The notes below the pieces were generated by a model. The model worked only from the letters and a program-made list of their open reading frames with translations, did no database searches and was not told the DNA's origin. A program made the translations under genes and the position numbers. From Halomonas meridiana (lineage in GTDB: Bacteria; Pseudomonadota; Gammaproteobacteria; Pseudomonadales; Halomonadaceae), in NCBI RefSeq assembly GCF_009846525.1, contig NZ_CP024621.1:2604001-2668000 (forward strand): a DNA stretch of 64,000 nt, written 5' to 3'. Shown here piece after piece: positions 8,506 through 19,200 of this stretch (position 1 is its first letter; each line of letters opens with the position of its first letter).

Positions 8506-9313
8506 CGCCTTCCTCGCTGTTGGCTGGAATGGGCTCGAACGGGACGAGCTGGCCGTTGGTCAGGCGCAGGCAGCGGTCGCAGCGGCGCGCTAAGGCGTGG
8601 TCGTGGGTAACGAGAATCAGCGTTGTGCCCGCTTCTTTATTCAGCGTGAAAAGCAGGTCGATGATCTGCGCCCCGGTATCCGGGTCCAGGTTGCCAGTCG
8701 GCTCGTCGGCAAACACCAGCTCAGGGTCGGTCACGAAGGCACGCGCAATGGCGACTCGCTGCTGTTCGCCGCCAGAGAGCTGTTTGGGCTGGTGGGAAGT
8801 ACGCTCGCCAAGCCCTACACGCTCCAACCACTGCTGGGCGGTACGTGTTTCTCCGGCGCGGGGCGAAAGCTCCAACGGCAGCAGCACGTTTTCCAGCGCA
8901 CTGAGCGTCGGCAGCAGTTGAAAGTTCTGGAACACGAACCCTACTCGCCCTGCCCGCAATGCCGCGCGGCCATCCTCATCCAAGCGGCTCAGCGCATGGC
9001 CAAAGAGTGTCAACTCACCGTCGCTGGGCGTATCCAACCCGGCCAACAGGCCCAGCAGCGTGGATTTACCCGCGCCGCTTTTGCCTAAAATGGCAACGCT
9101 CTCTCCCGACGCTACGCTTAACGACAGGTCGTGTAAGATGGTTAGCGTGCGTTCACCGCTGGTCACTCGTTTGGCCAGCTTTTCCGCATGTAGCACGGGC
9201 TGACGAACGGCTTCTTCGGGAACCTTCGGGATAGCGGAGGGGTCGGTGTTGGGCGAGCGCGATGGTGCATCTTCGGTCGAGGTATAGGATGTTGGGTCAG
9301 AGGAGTAAGACAT
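8498..9313 (-). CDS. ybbA: ABC transporter ATP-binding protein, YbbA (LolD-like) type
   Basis: 271-residue ATPase with Walker A GKSGAGKST, signature LSGGEQQRVAIARAF, Walker B ELVFADEPTGNLD and an H-loop VTHD. It powers the YbbP-type permease encoded next. The first 40 or so residues are serine- and proline-rich and not part of the domain, which starts around VLHAEKLAKRV. The annotated ATG (9313-9311) lies in the palindrome CATG shared with the tesA start, so the true start may be further in. Some family members include similar short extensions. Confidence 0.88.
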   Translation of the reverse strand: MSYSSDPTSYTSTEDAPSRSPNTDPSAIPKVPEEAVRQPVLHAEKLAKRVTSGERTLTILHDLSLSVASGESVAILGKSGAGKSTLLGLLAGLDTPSDGELTLFGHALSRLDEDGRAALRAGRVGFVFQNFQLLPTLSALENVLLPLELSPRAGETRTAQQWLERVGLGERTSHQPKQLSGGEQQRVAIARAFVTDPELVFADEPTGNLDPDTGAQIIDLLFTLNKEAGTTLILVTHDHALARRCDRCLRLTNGQLVPFEPIPANSEEGDE

Positions 9314-10049
9314 GAAACATGGATTCCCTGTAGCAATTCGAAAACGAGCGGTTCAACAATGTTTGGCTCAGGCGCTGACCTTTCGACGGGAGCAAACGAC
9401 GGCCCGACGCGGCGTGGCGAGCGCCCTGATGCTGGTAATGTTGTTGGGTGCTGCTCCGATATATGCCAGCACCTCTGAAGAAAACTTGCTGACGCTCCTT
9501 GTGATGGGTGACAGCTTGAGCGCGGCATATGGTATTGAGCAAGAGCAGGGTTGGGTCGCGTTGCTAGCAGAGCGCCTTGAGGGTGAGGCGCAAGTGGTGA
9601 ATGCCAGCATCAGCGGCGAAACCACCTCAGGCGGTGCTCAGCGATTTGCCGATATTATCGGACAGCGTGAGCCGGATATCGTTCTGTTAGAACTTGGCGG
9701 CAACGATGGCCTGCGCGGTTTACCACCCGCCCAAATGCGCGCCAATCTCGCCACCATGATCGAGCAAAGCCAGCAAGCAGGCGCAGAGGTGCTGCTGCTG
9801 GGTATCGATATTCCGCCGAATTACGGCCAAGCCTATCGCGATGCCTTCACCGGGGTCTATCACTCTCTGGCGGAGGAGTACGACCTCTCGCTCGTGCCCT
9901 TCTTACTGGAAGATATCGCCCTCAACCAACAGTTGATGCAAAGCGATGGCATTCACCCCACGGCAGACGCTCAGCCGATCATTCTCGACAACGTTTGGCC
10001 AGCGCTTGAACCGCTGTTGGAAGAGTCTCAACAAGTAGCGGCTGAATAA
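9312..10049 (+). CDS. tesA: Multifunctional acyl-CoA thioesterase I / lysophospholipase / arylesterase
   Basis: SGNH hydrolase of the TesA family, normally a periplasmic esterase of about 200 residues. The blocks are GDSLS (66-70, catalytic Ser), the Gly block in ISGETT, the Asn block GGNDG, and DGIHPT near the C terminus with the catalytic Asp and His. A signal peptide core (MLVMLLGAAPIYAS) ends near residue 52, which means a 39-residue N-terminal extension precedes it. ATG 9312 has a very good AGAGGAG site six bases upstream; a start at 9429 would give a normal signal peptide. The start codon overlaps that of ybbA on the other strand. Confidence 0.9.
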   Translation: MKHGFPVAIRKRAVQQCLAQALTFRREQTTARRGVASALMLVMLLGAAPIYASTSEENLLTLLVMGDSLSAAYGIEQEQGWVALLAERLEGEAQVVNASISGETTSGGAQRFADIIGQREPDIVLLELGGNDGLRGLPPAQMRANLATMIEQSQQAGAEVLLLGIDIPPNYGQAYRDAFTGVYHSLAEEYDLSLVPFLLEDIALNQQLMQSDGIHPTADAQPIILDNVWPALEPLLEESQQVAAE

Positions 10050-10144
10050 GAGGCTCACCCCATCACCGTTGATACTTTCTTCTGAGGAGATATAGCGCTT
10101 TTTTGCCTTAGCTTGTAGTCTTAAGCGATATTTGACCAACGCTA

Positions 10145-10858
10145 ATGGCGTCCATGTCTACTTCCTCCTCCCGCCCGCCTTCCACCTTGTCGCGTCGGCA
10201 GTTTTTAGCCACTGCTGGCGCGTTGCTGTTGGGGGCCAAGCTGGGTATTTCGCCCTCCTCTGCCGTAGCCTTCAATCCCCAACAGCTGCGGCAAAGCATG
10301 CAGCAACTTTATGGACAAGGCGGTCTCAACGTCTTAGAAGAGTGGTTTGCATTGCTGGAGCGCTTACGTGGCCAGGACGTGCAAGCTCAGCTTCGCGATG
10401 TGAACGACTTTTTCAATCGCCGTGTGCGCTGGGTAGAAGATATCCGCGTGTGGGGAGAAGAGGACTTTTGGGCAACGCCCTTAGAAGCATTGGGTAAAGG
10501 GCAAGGCGACTGTGAGGATTACTCCATCGCTAAATACATCACCCTGAAGCAGTTGGGTGTGCCGGGGGAACGTTTGCGTATGATCTACGTTCGCGCCCGC
10601 ATTGGGCGTAGCCAAATCACCCAGGCTCACATGGTGCTAGGCTACTACTCGACTCCCAATGCCGAACCGCTGGTACTGGACAACATTGCACCCTCCATTT
10701 CACCGGCTTCTCAGCGCAATGATTTAGACCCCGTCTTCAGCTTTAACAGCGACGGCCTTTGGGCAGGCGGTGGCTCGGAATCTCGTGCCGACCCGCTGGC
10801 ACGGCTGTCGCGCTGGCGTAGCGTGATCGGGCGGATGCAATCACAAGGATTCATTTAA
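10145..10858 (+). CDS. lapG: LapG-type periplasmic adhesin protease (BTLCP)
   Basis: 237-residue bacterial transglutaminase-like cysteine proteinase. The catalytic triad is visible as C123 (GQGDCEDYS), H162 (AHMVLGYY) and D179 (LVLDN). In Pseudomonas, LapG is periplasmic, needs calcium, and cuts LapA-type adhesins at a TAAG-like site, releasing the cell from a surface; the adhesin at 13266-22301 has such a site. The N terminus carries a twin-arginine pattern, SRRQFLA at 16-22, before a hydrophobic stretch ending near residue 42, which suggests Tat export. No strong ribosome site precedes ATG 10145; ATG 10154 is an alternative. lapD follows after 13 bases, so the two form an operon. Confidence 0.93.
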   Translation: MASMSTSSSRPPSTLSRRQFLATAGALLLGAKLGISPSSAVAFNPQQLRQSMQQLYGQGGLNVLEEWFALLERLRGQDVQAQLRDVNDFFNRRVRWVEDIRVWGEEDFWATPLEALGKGQGDCEDYSIAKYITLKQLGVPGERLRMIYVRARIGRSQITQAHMVLGYYSTPNAEPLVLDNIAPSISPASQRNDLDPVFSFNSDGLWAGGGSESRADPLARLSRWRSVIGRMQSQGFI

Positions 10859-10871
10859 GAGGACTGGCGCT

Positions 10872-12779
10872 ATGTCGCTGATTAAACAGCTTTGGCTGGC
10901 CATTATTGCGCTCTTGCTGTTGTCGTTTGTCGGCAGCTTGGCGATCAGTATTACCAGCAGCCGTGACTATATCGAGCAGGAAGTGCGCATCAAAAACGAA
11001 GACAATGCCACGACTCTGGCGCTCTCCATGAGCCAGCTCGACAAAGATTTAGTGATTTTAGAGCTGCTGATCTCGGCGCAGTTCGATACCGGTTACTACC
11101 GCTCAATCATTCTGCGCGATGCCGAAGGCGAAGTGTTGGTTGAGCGCCGCGCCGGTGAGTACAGCGGCGACGTTCCGGCTTGGTTCCGCAGCCTAGTGCA
11201 GTTCGATGTACCCACCGGCACCGCGACGATTCAAGATGGCTGGCGGCAGTTCGGCACGCTAGAGCTGGAGAGCCAGCACAGCTACGCTTACGCCTCGCTT
11301 TGGCGCAGCATGTTAGAACTCGCCGGCTGGTTTTTACTCGCTGGAGCCATTAGCTTAGCGATTGCCACCGTGATGGTGCGAGGCATCAAACATCCGCTAG
11401 TACGCGTCGTCGCTCAGGCAAAAGATATCAGCGCGCGACGTTTTACCACCATCCAGGAACCCCGCACGCTAGAGCTGCGTGAAGTCGCCCAAGCGATGAA
11501 CGTGCTTTCCGCCAACGTGCGCCAAATGCTCAGCCAAGAGAGCCAAAAGCTCGATGAACTGCGCCGCCATTTGCAGCATGATCGCGTCACGGGTGCTTTA
11601 AACCGTGATGTTCTGATGGGCAAACTGGCATCGCTATTAGGCAGCGACGATGCCCGCGCCACAGGCCTAATGGTGATGGTGCGCGTGCAGGCTCTAGAGA
11701 GCTTGAATGACCAGCTAGGCCACCAAGCCACTGACAAACTGCTTAGCACCCTGGTCACAGAGTTGGCCGCCCTGGAAACCAGCGCCGACGAAGCGATGAT
11801 TGGGCGCTTAAACGGCAGCGACTTCCTGCTGATGTTGCCGCTGGAAGAGCAGCCAGACGCCCTACTCCCCCGTTTGCAACAGGCACTGGAAAAGGTCGCT
11901 GCTAGTGCCCCAGAGGCAGACATACGCCTAGCGACGGCGGTAGTGGCTTACCACTCAGACGACGAGCGCGGTCCACTGCTGGCAACGCTAGACGATGCCC
12001 TGGCCGAAGCTGAAAGTGACAGCAGCACGAGTAATATCGCCCTTCGCCAACGTGAACAAGGTTCATTGTTCGGTAACCATACCGATTGGCGTAACGCGCT
12101 AACCGCGGCTATTGCCCAAGGCCCGCAGCTTGCTTATTTCCCCGTGGTCGATGCCCAGAACCGAGTACTGCACTATGAATGCCCGGCTCGACTAGAGTTA
12201 GCCAGCGTTTGGCAAACCGCAGGCCTGTTTATTCCCTGGGTTACCCGCTTTGCGCTTGAGCCAGCGCTGGACATCGCCGTTGTGAAAAAGGCACTCGTTC
12301 AGTTGGAAGCAAACCCCGGGCAGTTTATTGGCGTAAACCTCTCGATTGCGTCAATCAACAATGCACAATTCGTCAACGAGCTTCGTTTGCTGCTAGAGAA
12401 ACAGCCTGCCCTCGCCAGCAAGCTCTGCTTCGAAGTGCCTGCTACGCTGACAGCGCACTCCATTGGAAGCCTGCGCGGGCTGTGCAGCGCACTGCGGCCA
12501 CTTGGCTGCCAGTTTGGTATTGAGCACGTGGGCGCGGAATTCACTAAGTTGGCCGACTTACACGATGTAGGGCTTGCCTACCTCAAAGTAGATAGCAGTT
12601 TAATTCGCGGTATCCATACCTCAAACGAGCAGCAAACTATCGTGCGCGGCATGGCCACGCTGTGCCACTCGCTAGGGATTCAGGTGATTGCCGAAGGAGT
12701 CTCAACTCCTGAAGAGTTAGAAAGCCTGTTCCGCACAGGTGTGGATGGGGCGACGGGACCAGGCGTACGCTTGAACTAA
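10872..12779 (+). CDS. lapD: LapD-type c-di-GMP receptor
   Basis: 635-residue inner membrane receptor that binds cytoplasmic c-di-GMP and, when bound, captures LapG through its periplasmic domain. Order: TM (about 7-26), periplasmic LapD/MoxY-type domain (about 27-145) with W124 in DGWRQFGTL, probably the tryptophan known to contact LapG, TM (about 150-170), HAMP, degenerate GGDEF (NGSDF at 314-318) and degenerate EAL (ECPAR at 436-440; the DDFG loop reads EHVG). Enzyme activity is therefore not expected, as in known LapD. QVIAEGV near the end is kept. AGAGGA precedes the ATG. The length matches the family (about 650). Confidence 0.93.
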   Translation: MSLIKQLWLAIIALLLLSFVGSLAISITSSRDYIEQEVRIKNEDNATTLALSMSQLDKDLVILELLISAQFDTGYYRSIILRDAEGEVLVERRAGEYSGDVPAWFRSLVQFDVPTGTATIQDGWRQFGTLELESQHSYAYASLWRSMLELAGWFLLAGAISLAIATVMVRGIKHPLVRVVAQAKDISARRFTTIQEPRTLELREVAQAMNVLSANVRQMLSQESQKLDELRRHLQHDRVTGALNRDVLMGKLASLLGSDDARATGLMVMVRVQALESLNDQLGHQATDKLLSTLVTELAALETSADEAMIGRLNGSDFLLMLPLEEQPDALLPRLQQALEKVAASAPEADIRLATAVVAYHSDDERGPLLATLDDALAEAESDSSTSNIALRQREQGSLFGNHTDWRNALTAAIAQGPQLAYFPVVDAQNRVLHYECPARLELASVWQTAGLFIPWVTRFALEPALDIAVVKKALVQLEANPGQFIGVNLSIASINNAQFVNELRLLLEKQPALASKLCFEVPATLTAHSIGSLRGLCSALRPLGCQFGIEHVGAEFTKLADLHDVGLAYLKVDSSLIRGIHTSNEQQTIVRGMATLCHSLGIQVIAEGVSTPEELESLFRTGVDGATGPGVRLN

Positions 12780-12838
12780 TCGCTCAAGCTACCTTTAGTA
12801 CTGTGATTCAGGTAAACCATGACGCGGCATTGGCCGCG

Positions 12839-13162
12839 TCAGATAATCCCGCCATCATCACTAATCAAATTCACATCGTTCTTCGCGCGCAGCGACTTAC
12901 GCTCCATCACCTTGCTCTGAGCGGCAGCGGGCAAATCGGTAAAGCTGAGCACGCCCTTCTCTAGCAGCACCTCCAGCATGTCTTCGACGACCCGCACGAA
13001 CGCCAAGTCGGAGGCGACCATTTGCGCCGACTGCCCCGTTTGCTGGGCCAGAAAGGCAAACACCTCTGGCGAATCCGCCGCGATGGTGTCATTACACTCA
13101 GGCGAGGGCTCTTTGCTGAGCATCACAATCTCCCCACGGGCATTTCGTTTGATGTAGAGCAT
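12839..13162 (-). CDS. Small conserved protein next to the adhesin gene
   Basis: 107-residue soluble protein starting MLYIKRNARGEIVMLSKE, with a middle helix region (DLAFVRVVEDMLEVLLEKG) and the segment VLSFTDLPAAAQSKVMERKS. It resembles a small Pseudomonas family often mislabelled 'tryptophan synthase subunit beta-like', which is not an enzyme of tryptophan synthesis. It lies between lapD and the adhesin, on the adhesin strand and 104 bases beyond its stop. As I recall, related Pseudomonas lap loci also have a small gene here, so a role in the adhesion system is possible but unproven. A 9-bp hairpin (12820-12841) overlaps its stop codon. Confidence 0.7.
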   Translation of the reverse strand: MLYIKRNARGEIVMLSKEPSPECNDTIAADSPEVFAFLAQQTGQSAQMVASDLAFVRVVEDMLEVLLEKGVLSFTDLPAAAQSKVMERKSLRAKNDVNLISDDGGII

Positions 13163-13227
13163 AGCGGCTTCCTCTGTAAGTAAACGCGCTGATTAGTTGC
13201 GAAAAGTAAACCTGGGTTAGAGACAAC

Positions 13228-13249
13228 AAGGCCGCCCGGAGGCGGCCTT
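13228..13249 (-). terminator. Likely terminator of the adhesin gene
   Basis: AAGGCCGCC (13228-13236) and GGCGGCCTT (13241-13249) form a 9-bp GC-rich stem with a four-base loop, 17 bases after the adhesin stop. The downstream T-tract on the reverse strand is short (TTGTTG), so termination may be partial. Confidence 0.65.
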
Positions 13250-13265
13250 TGGGGTGAGTGGCAAA

Positions 13266-16200
13266 TCAATCTCCGGTGGGGTCAGTTTTCAGCAAGGATT
13301 GAAGGAATGCCGATGGATCGGTACCTATATCAACACCTTTTAGTACGATATGCTGATCAGCATTTCCACCATCTTCGTTCAGCTTGCCCTCGGTATTGAT
13401 GTGCAAAGTAGTACTGCCATCTTTTACCTCAGCCTGAACATAGTCACCGAGATTATTTTCATCGACATCTCCCCCAAGCAACTCGCTAATATCGAGAGCG
13501 TCTCCTTCGTCGGCATTGAAGTCCATGACGGTATCAGTGGCAGGCTGCTCGGGAGAGCCTTGGTCACCAAACTCCCACTTGAAGGTGTCAGCTCCTGCTC
13601 CTCCGTACAATAGATCATCGCCCTCGCCGCCTACCAATAGATCGTTCCCACCCTGACCATGAAGGATGTCGTCTCCCTTGCCGCCATACAACTCATCATT
13701 TCCACCGCGCGCGTCACCTGACACGTTCAGTTCTTCATGGTTTGTTTTAATGTAGTCGTACAGCTGCTGCTCGGTAGGCTCGACTCCGTCATTGCTAACT
13801 CTCAAGTACTCTTTAAGCGCAGCCATGCCTGAACCATCTGGCAATTCACGGCCTTCCCAATCCAAAGCATCGGTATTAATAGCATCACCAAAGATGATGT
13901 CGTTACCATCCCCACCGTCTACTACGTCATCACCTAACTCGGCCAGTTCGGTATTGGTCGAGCCGCTGACAAGTGCAGCGTTAAGCTCTTTGGCACTATT
14001 GACGATACTGACTTCACCTTGCAGCACATAAGGTGTGAGTTTTATGTTGTCAATATAAAGCGTGGCATCACCCAAATAAGTAGTCGCGTCATTTACGCTA
14101 TACACGATACGGTATTCACCTTGCTCTAGCGCGCCACTCGCAGCCGAGTTCCAATTGTACGAGTAACCTAACGCACCTCCCTGGTTTTCAACATCGATCC
14201 AATTATTATCATTCAGCTTTTGCAGCTTCCACGCTGCACTATCGTACCCGTCACGGAAAATATAGGAAAAGGAAATACCTGCATTCTCATCTTCACCAAC
14301 ATCAAACTGAGGGGTAGCAACTGTATAAGCAGCATTATCCACTGACGTATCGCTAATTTTCATATAGCGATTCGAATTTCCTTCTCTGTTCAGAGTACCG
14401 CCAGATGAAGACATACTCCAGTTATTGGCATTATTCCAACCACCATTATTACTAAAATCAGCTAACACCTCCTCCGGCATCCCAAATGGAGCTTTAACCA
14501 AGCTTCCCTCCTCTGTATTGTCGAAATACTTAAGGTTATCAACGGTAACCCCATCGCCAATACCAATAGCATGTACCGAGCTCACAGCACTTAAAGGAGC
14601 GAAGGCCTCAATGGCGTCCAACATATCCTTTGGATCCGTACCTACGCTACCATTTGTACCGCTATTGCTCCGCGATGGATCCCCATCCGTCAAGAAGTAA
14701 GTTAAATTTCCAAAACCTTCATTCTCGCTTGGTTGCCCCGCAAACCACTGTGAGGCCCCAATGAATGCGCTTTCATAGTTAGTACCACCAAGCGCTTGCA
14801 ACCCCTCAGTCTTTGCACGGCCAATTGCTGTTAACAGGTCGTCAATATTGTTTTCTGAAAGATTCTGAATACTCGCCTTCAGCTCAACATCTGTATCAAA
14901 AGCAATCAGCGAAACGTTAATTATGCCATCATGATTTTTAAGCTGTTCAGCCAACTGCAACAACGAATCCTTAATAAGCTTCATTCTTGAAGCAGCGTAA
15001 ACACTGTCATTAATCTCATCAGGATTATTGCTAAAAAGACCATCTCCATTTAAGCCGTACTGCATAGAGCCTGAAGTATCGACAATAAGTGCAACATTGT
15101 AGTTTTTCCCCGGCTGAACATTAACGCTCGCACCGCCTTCATCAGCCACAATAACGTCACCGCCTTGGCCACCATTAACAGTATTGTCACCGTTATCATC
15201 AACCTTAAGCAGGCCTTTATACAAAGTAACACTGGCAGGAAGCTCAACGTGCTCAAAATTGCCGTTAACCTCGGTCACTACGGCAGTCAAATCTTGATCA
15301 CCCGCAACCGGCACTGTTTTTGTTCCTACCCCATCACGGTCGAGATAGACCGTATAGGTGGTACCGTCCACGTCGAAAGTCGCGGTAGGGAACGTTGTTT
15401 CAAAGTCATATTGACTAGCATCAGGCGGATTTGACGTTTCTACTACGAACGTAATATCGGTTGGTCCATCAACGGTAGTTACATCCGCACCTACTACCTC
15501 TTGGTAGCTAATTGAGTGGATTAGATAGTCATCTTCAACGTCTACTGCGCTAAAGACAGCACTATTGAAAGACTGGCCATCAGGCATTGCAAAGATGTAG
15601 CTTGAGTCAATGGCATCAGTTCCAAAGCGACTACCCATATTAACCACGTCGCCAACCTGTTGGCCGTCAGCATTATAATAAGTCACTATTGCATCTGGCG
15701 ACTGCCCCTCTACAACTGCATAACCAACCTTCTCATTATTGCTATCGAAAAACTCGACTTTCGCAGTCTCATGAGGGTTACGCCATGCCAAAGCCACATC
15801 AATGCTTTGCACTGCGTTGTTAAACTCTACAATTAGCTTTTCACTACCGTTTTGGTTGTCAAAGCCTAGCTCCGCATTGTTACCTGAAGCACTACCTTGT
15901 ACGCCAAACCCGTCACGCCAAGAATCTTGATAGGTAGAAATTTCGCCCAAGCTGTTGTCTGGCTTCAAAGCTTTGATCGTAAAGCTGTCGTTATCGTTGA
16001 CGTTATCAACAGTAACTGTTGCTGTTTTGATGATGGAGGCTTTGATTGTGACAGTGGTTGTGTCAATCGTGTCCTTCACCGTCACGGTGGCGGTGTCGCC
16101 CACGTTGAGGTTTTCGAACTCGTCACCGCCGCTTTGAACACTGGCGTTCACGGTGATGGTTTCACCGTCGAGGTAAACGTCGTCGCCCTGTACTGCAAAC

Positions 16201-19200
16201 GGCGTCGAGGTGGCGGTGGTCTCACCGATACCAAAGGTCAGCGTGGCGCCGTTATCCAGCGCAATCACGAGCGGCTCGTCAGTCGGGGCGCTGCTTAGCG
16301 TGCCGCTGAGCGTCGCGGTGCCTGCACCTTCGTCGACCGTGACGTTGTTCAGCGTCAGGGTGGTCTCGGTGTCGTTGTCGGTGACCGTCGTGGTGACGCT
16401 GGTGTCGCCGGCCACCTCCAGGTTCTCAAGCGCATCGGCTTCGCCGGCATTCGCTTCGCTGACGGAGGCAATGCTGTTGGTGATCGCGTTCGTGTCGTAG
16501 GCGTCATCGGCCGGCGCGTCAACGGTGATCTCGCCCGTGCTGCTGTTGGCCGCAATGGTGAATACTTCGCCATTGGCCAGGGTCACGGTGATGGCGTTGT
16601 TCGCCGTGACCGGATTGCCACTGGCGTTGGTCAGGGTCGCGGTGTAGGTGATCTGGCCGCCTTCGGCCACCGATGGGGTGGCCGTTAGGCCCACCGTGAC
16701 GGTGTCGATAGTGTCGTTCACCGTCACGGTGGCGGTGTCGCCCACGTTGAGGTTTTCGAACTCGTCACCGCCGCTTTGAACACTGGCGTTCACGGTGATG
16801 GTTTCACCGTCGAGGTAAACGTCGTCGCCCTGTACTGCAAACGGCGTCGAGGTGGCGGTGGTCTCACCGATACCAAAGGTCAGCGTGGCGCCGTTATCCA
16901 GCGCAATCACGAGCGGCTCGTCAGTCGGGGCGCTGCTTAGCGTGCCGCTGAGCGTCGCGGTGCCTGCACCTTCGTCGACCGTGACGTTGTTCAGCGTCAG
17001 GGTGGTCTCGGTGTCGTTGTCGGTGACCGTCGTGGTGACGCTGGTGTCGCCGGCCACCTCCAGGTTCTCAAGCGCATCGGCTTCGCCGGCATTCGCTTCG
17101 CTGACGGAGGCAATGCTGTTGGTGATCGCGTTCGTGTCGTAGGCGTCATCGGCCGGCGCGTCAACGGTGATCTCGCCCGTGCTGCTGTTGGCCGCAATGG
17201 TGAATACTTCGCCATTGGTCAAGGTCACGGTGATGGCGTTGTTCGCCGTGACCGGATTGCCACTGGCGTTGGTCAGGGTCGCGGTGTAGGTGATCTGGCC
17301 GCCTTCGGCCACCGATGGGGTGGCCGTTAGGCCCACCGTGACGGTGTCGATAGTGTCGTTCACCGTCACGGTGGCGGTGTCGCCCACGTTGAGGTTTTCG
17401 AACTCGTCACCGCCGCTTTGAACACTGGCGTTCACGGTGATGGTTTCACCGTCGAGGTAAACGTCGTCGCCCTGTACTGCAAACGGCGTCGAGGTGGCGG
17501 TGGTCTCACCGATACCAAAGGTCAGCGTGGCGCCGTTATCCAGCGCAATCACGAGCGGCTCGTCAGTCGGGGCGCTGCTTAGCGTGCCGCTGAGCGTCGC
17601 GGTGCCTGCACCTTCGTCGACCGTGACGTTGTTCAGCGTCAGGGTGGTCTCGGTGTCGTTGTCGGTGACCGTCGTGGTGACGCTGGTGTCGCCGGCCACC
17701 TCCAGGTTCTCAAGCGCATCGGCTTCGCCGGCATTCGCTTCGCTGACGGAGGCAATGCTGTTGGTGATCGCGTTCGTGTCGTAGGCGTCATCGGCCGGCG
17801 CGTCAACGGTGATCTCGCCCGTGCTGCTGTTGGCCGCAATGGTGAATACTTCGCCATTGGCCAGGGTCACGGTGATGGCGTTGTTCGCCGTGACCGGATT
17901 GCCACTGGCGTTGGTCAGGGTCGCGGTGTAGGTGATCTGGCCGCCTTCGGCCACCGATGGGGTGGCCGTTAGGCCCACCGTGACGGTGTCGATAGTGTCG
18001 TTCACCGTCACGGTGGCGGTGTCGCCCACGTTGAGGTTTTCGAACTCGTCACCGCCGCTTTGAACACTGGCGTTCACGGTGATGGTTTCACCGTCGAGGT
18101 AAACGTCGTCGCCCTGTACTGCAAACGGCGTCGAGGTGGCGGTGGTCTCACCGATACCAAAGGTCAGCGTGGCGCCGTTATCCAGCGCAATCACGAGCGG
18201 CTCGTCAGTCGGGGCGCTGCTTAGCGTGCCGCTGAGCGTCGCGGTGCCTGCACCTTCGTCGACCGTGACGTTGTTCAGCGTCAGGGTGGTCTCGGTGTCG
18301 TTGTCGGTGACCGTCGTGGTGACGCTGGTGTCGCCGGCCACCTCCAGGTTCTCAAGCGCATCGGCTTCGCCGGCATTCGCTTCGCTGACGGAGGCAATGC
18401 TGTTGGTGATCGCGTTCGTGTCGTAGGCGTCATCGGCCGGCGCGTCAACGGTGATCTCGCCCGTGCTGCTGTTGGCCGCAATGGTGAATACTTCGCCATT
18501 GGCCAGGGTCACGGTGATGGCGTTGTTCGCCGTGACCGGATTGCCACTGGCGTTGGTCAGGGTCGCGGTGTAGGTGATCTGGCCGCCTTCGGCCACCGAT
18601 GGGGTGGCCGTTAGGCCCACCGTGACGGTGTCGATAGTGTCGTTCACCGTCACGGTGGCGGTGTCGCCCACGTTGAGGTTTTCGAACTCGTCACCGCCGC
18701 TTTGAACACTGGCGTTCACGGTGATGGTTTCACCGTCGAGGTAAACGTCGTCGCCCTGTACTGCAAACGGCGTCGAGGTGGCGGTGGTCTCACCGATACC
18801 AAAGGTCAGCGTGGCGCCGTTATCCAGCGCAATCACGAGCGGCTCGTCAGTCGGGGCGCTGCTTAGCGTGCCGCTGAGCGTCGCGGTGCCTGCACCTTCG
18901 TCGACCGTGACGTTGTTCAGCGTCAGGGTGGTCTCGGTGTCGTTGTCGGTGACCGTCGTGGTGACGCTGGTGTCGCCGGCCACCTCCAGGTTCTCAAGCG
19001 CATCGGCTTCGCCGGCATTCGCTTCGCTGACGGAGGCAATGCTGTTGGTGATCGCGTTCGTGTCGTAGGCGTCATCGGCCGGCGCGTCAACGGTGATCTC
19101 GCCCGTGCTGCTGTTGGCCGCAATGGTGAATACTTCGCCATTGGTCAAGGTCACGGTGATGGCGTTGTTCGCCGTGACCGGATTGCCACTGGCGTTGGTC

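Noticed and set aside
11800-12779. LapD as an active cyclase or phosphodiesterase
   Set aside because: GGDEF reads NGSDF and EAL reads ECPAR with the DDFG loop lost, so it is a receptor rather than an enzyme.
12820-12841. Hairpin TGACGCGGC/GCCGCGTCA as terminator of lapD
   Set aside because: The stem overlaps the reverse gene's stop and no T-run follows; only weak evidence.
12839-13162. Annotation as tryptophan synthase beta-like
   Set aside because: 107 residues with no PLP lysine or TrpB blocks; the label is a known misnomer of similar proteins.
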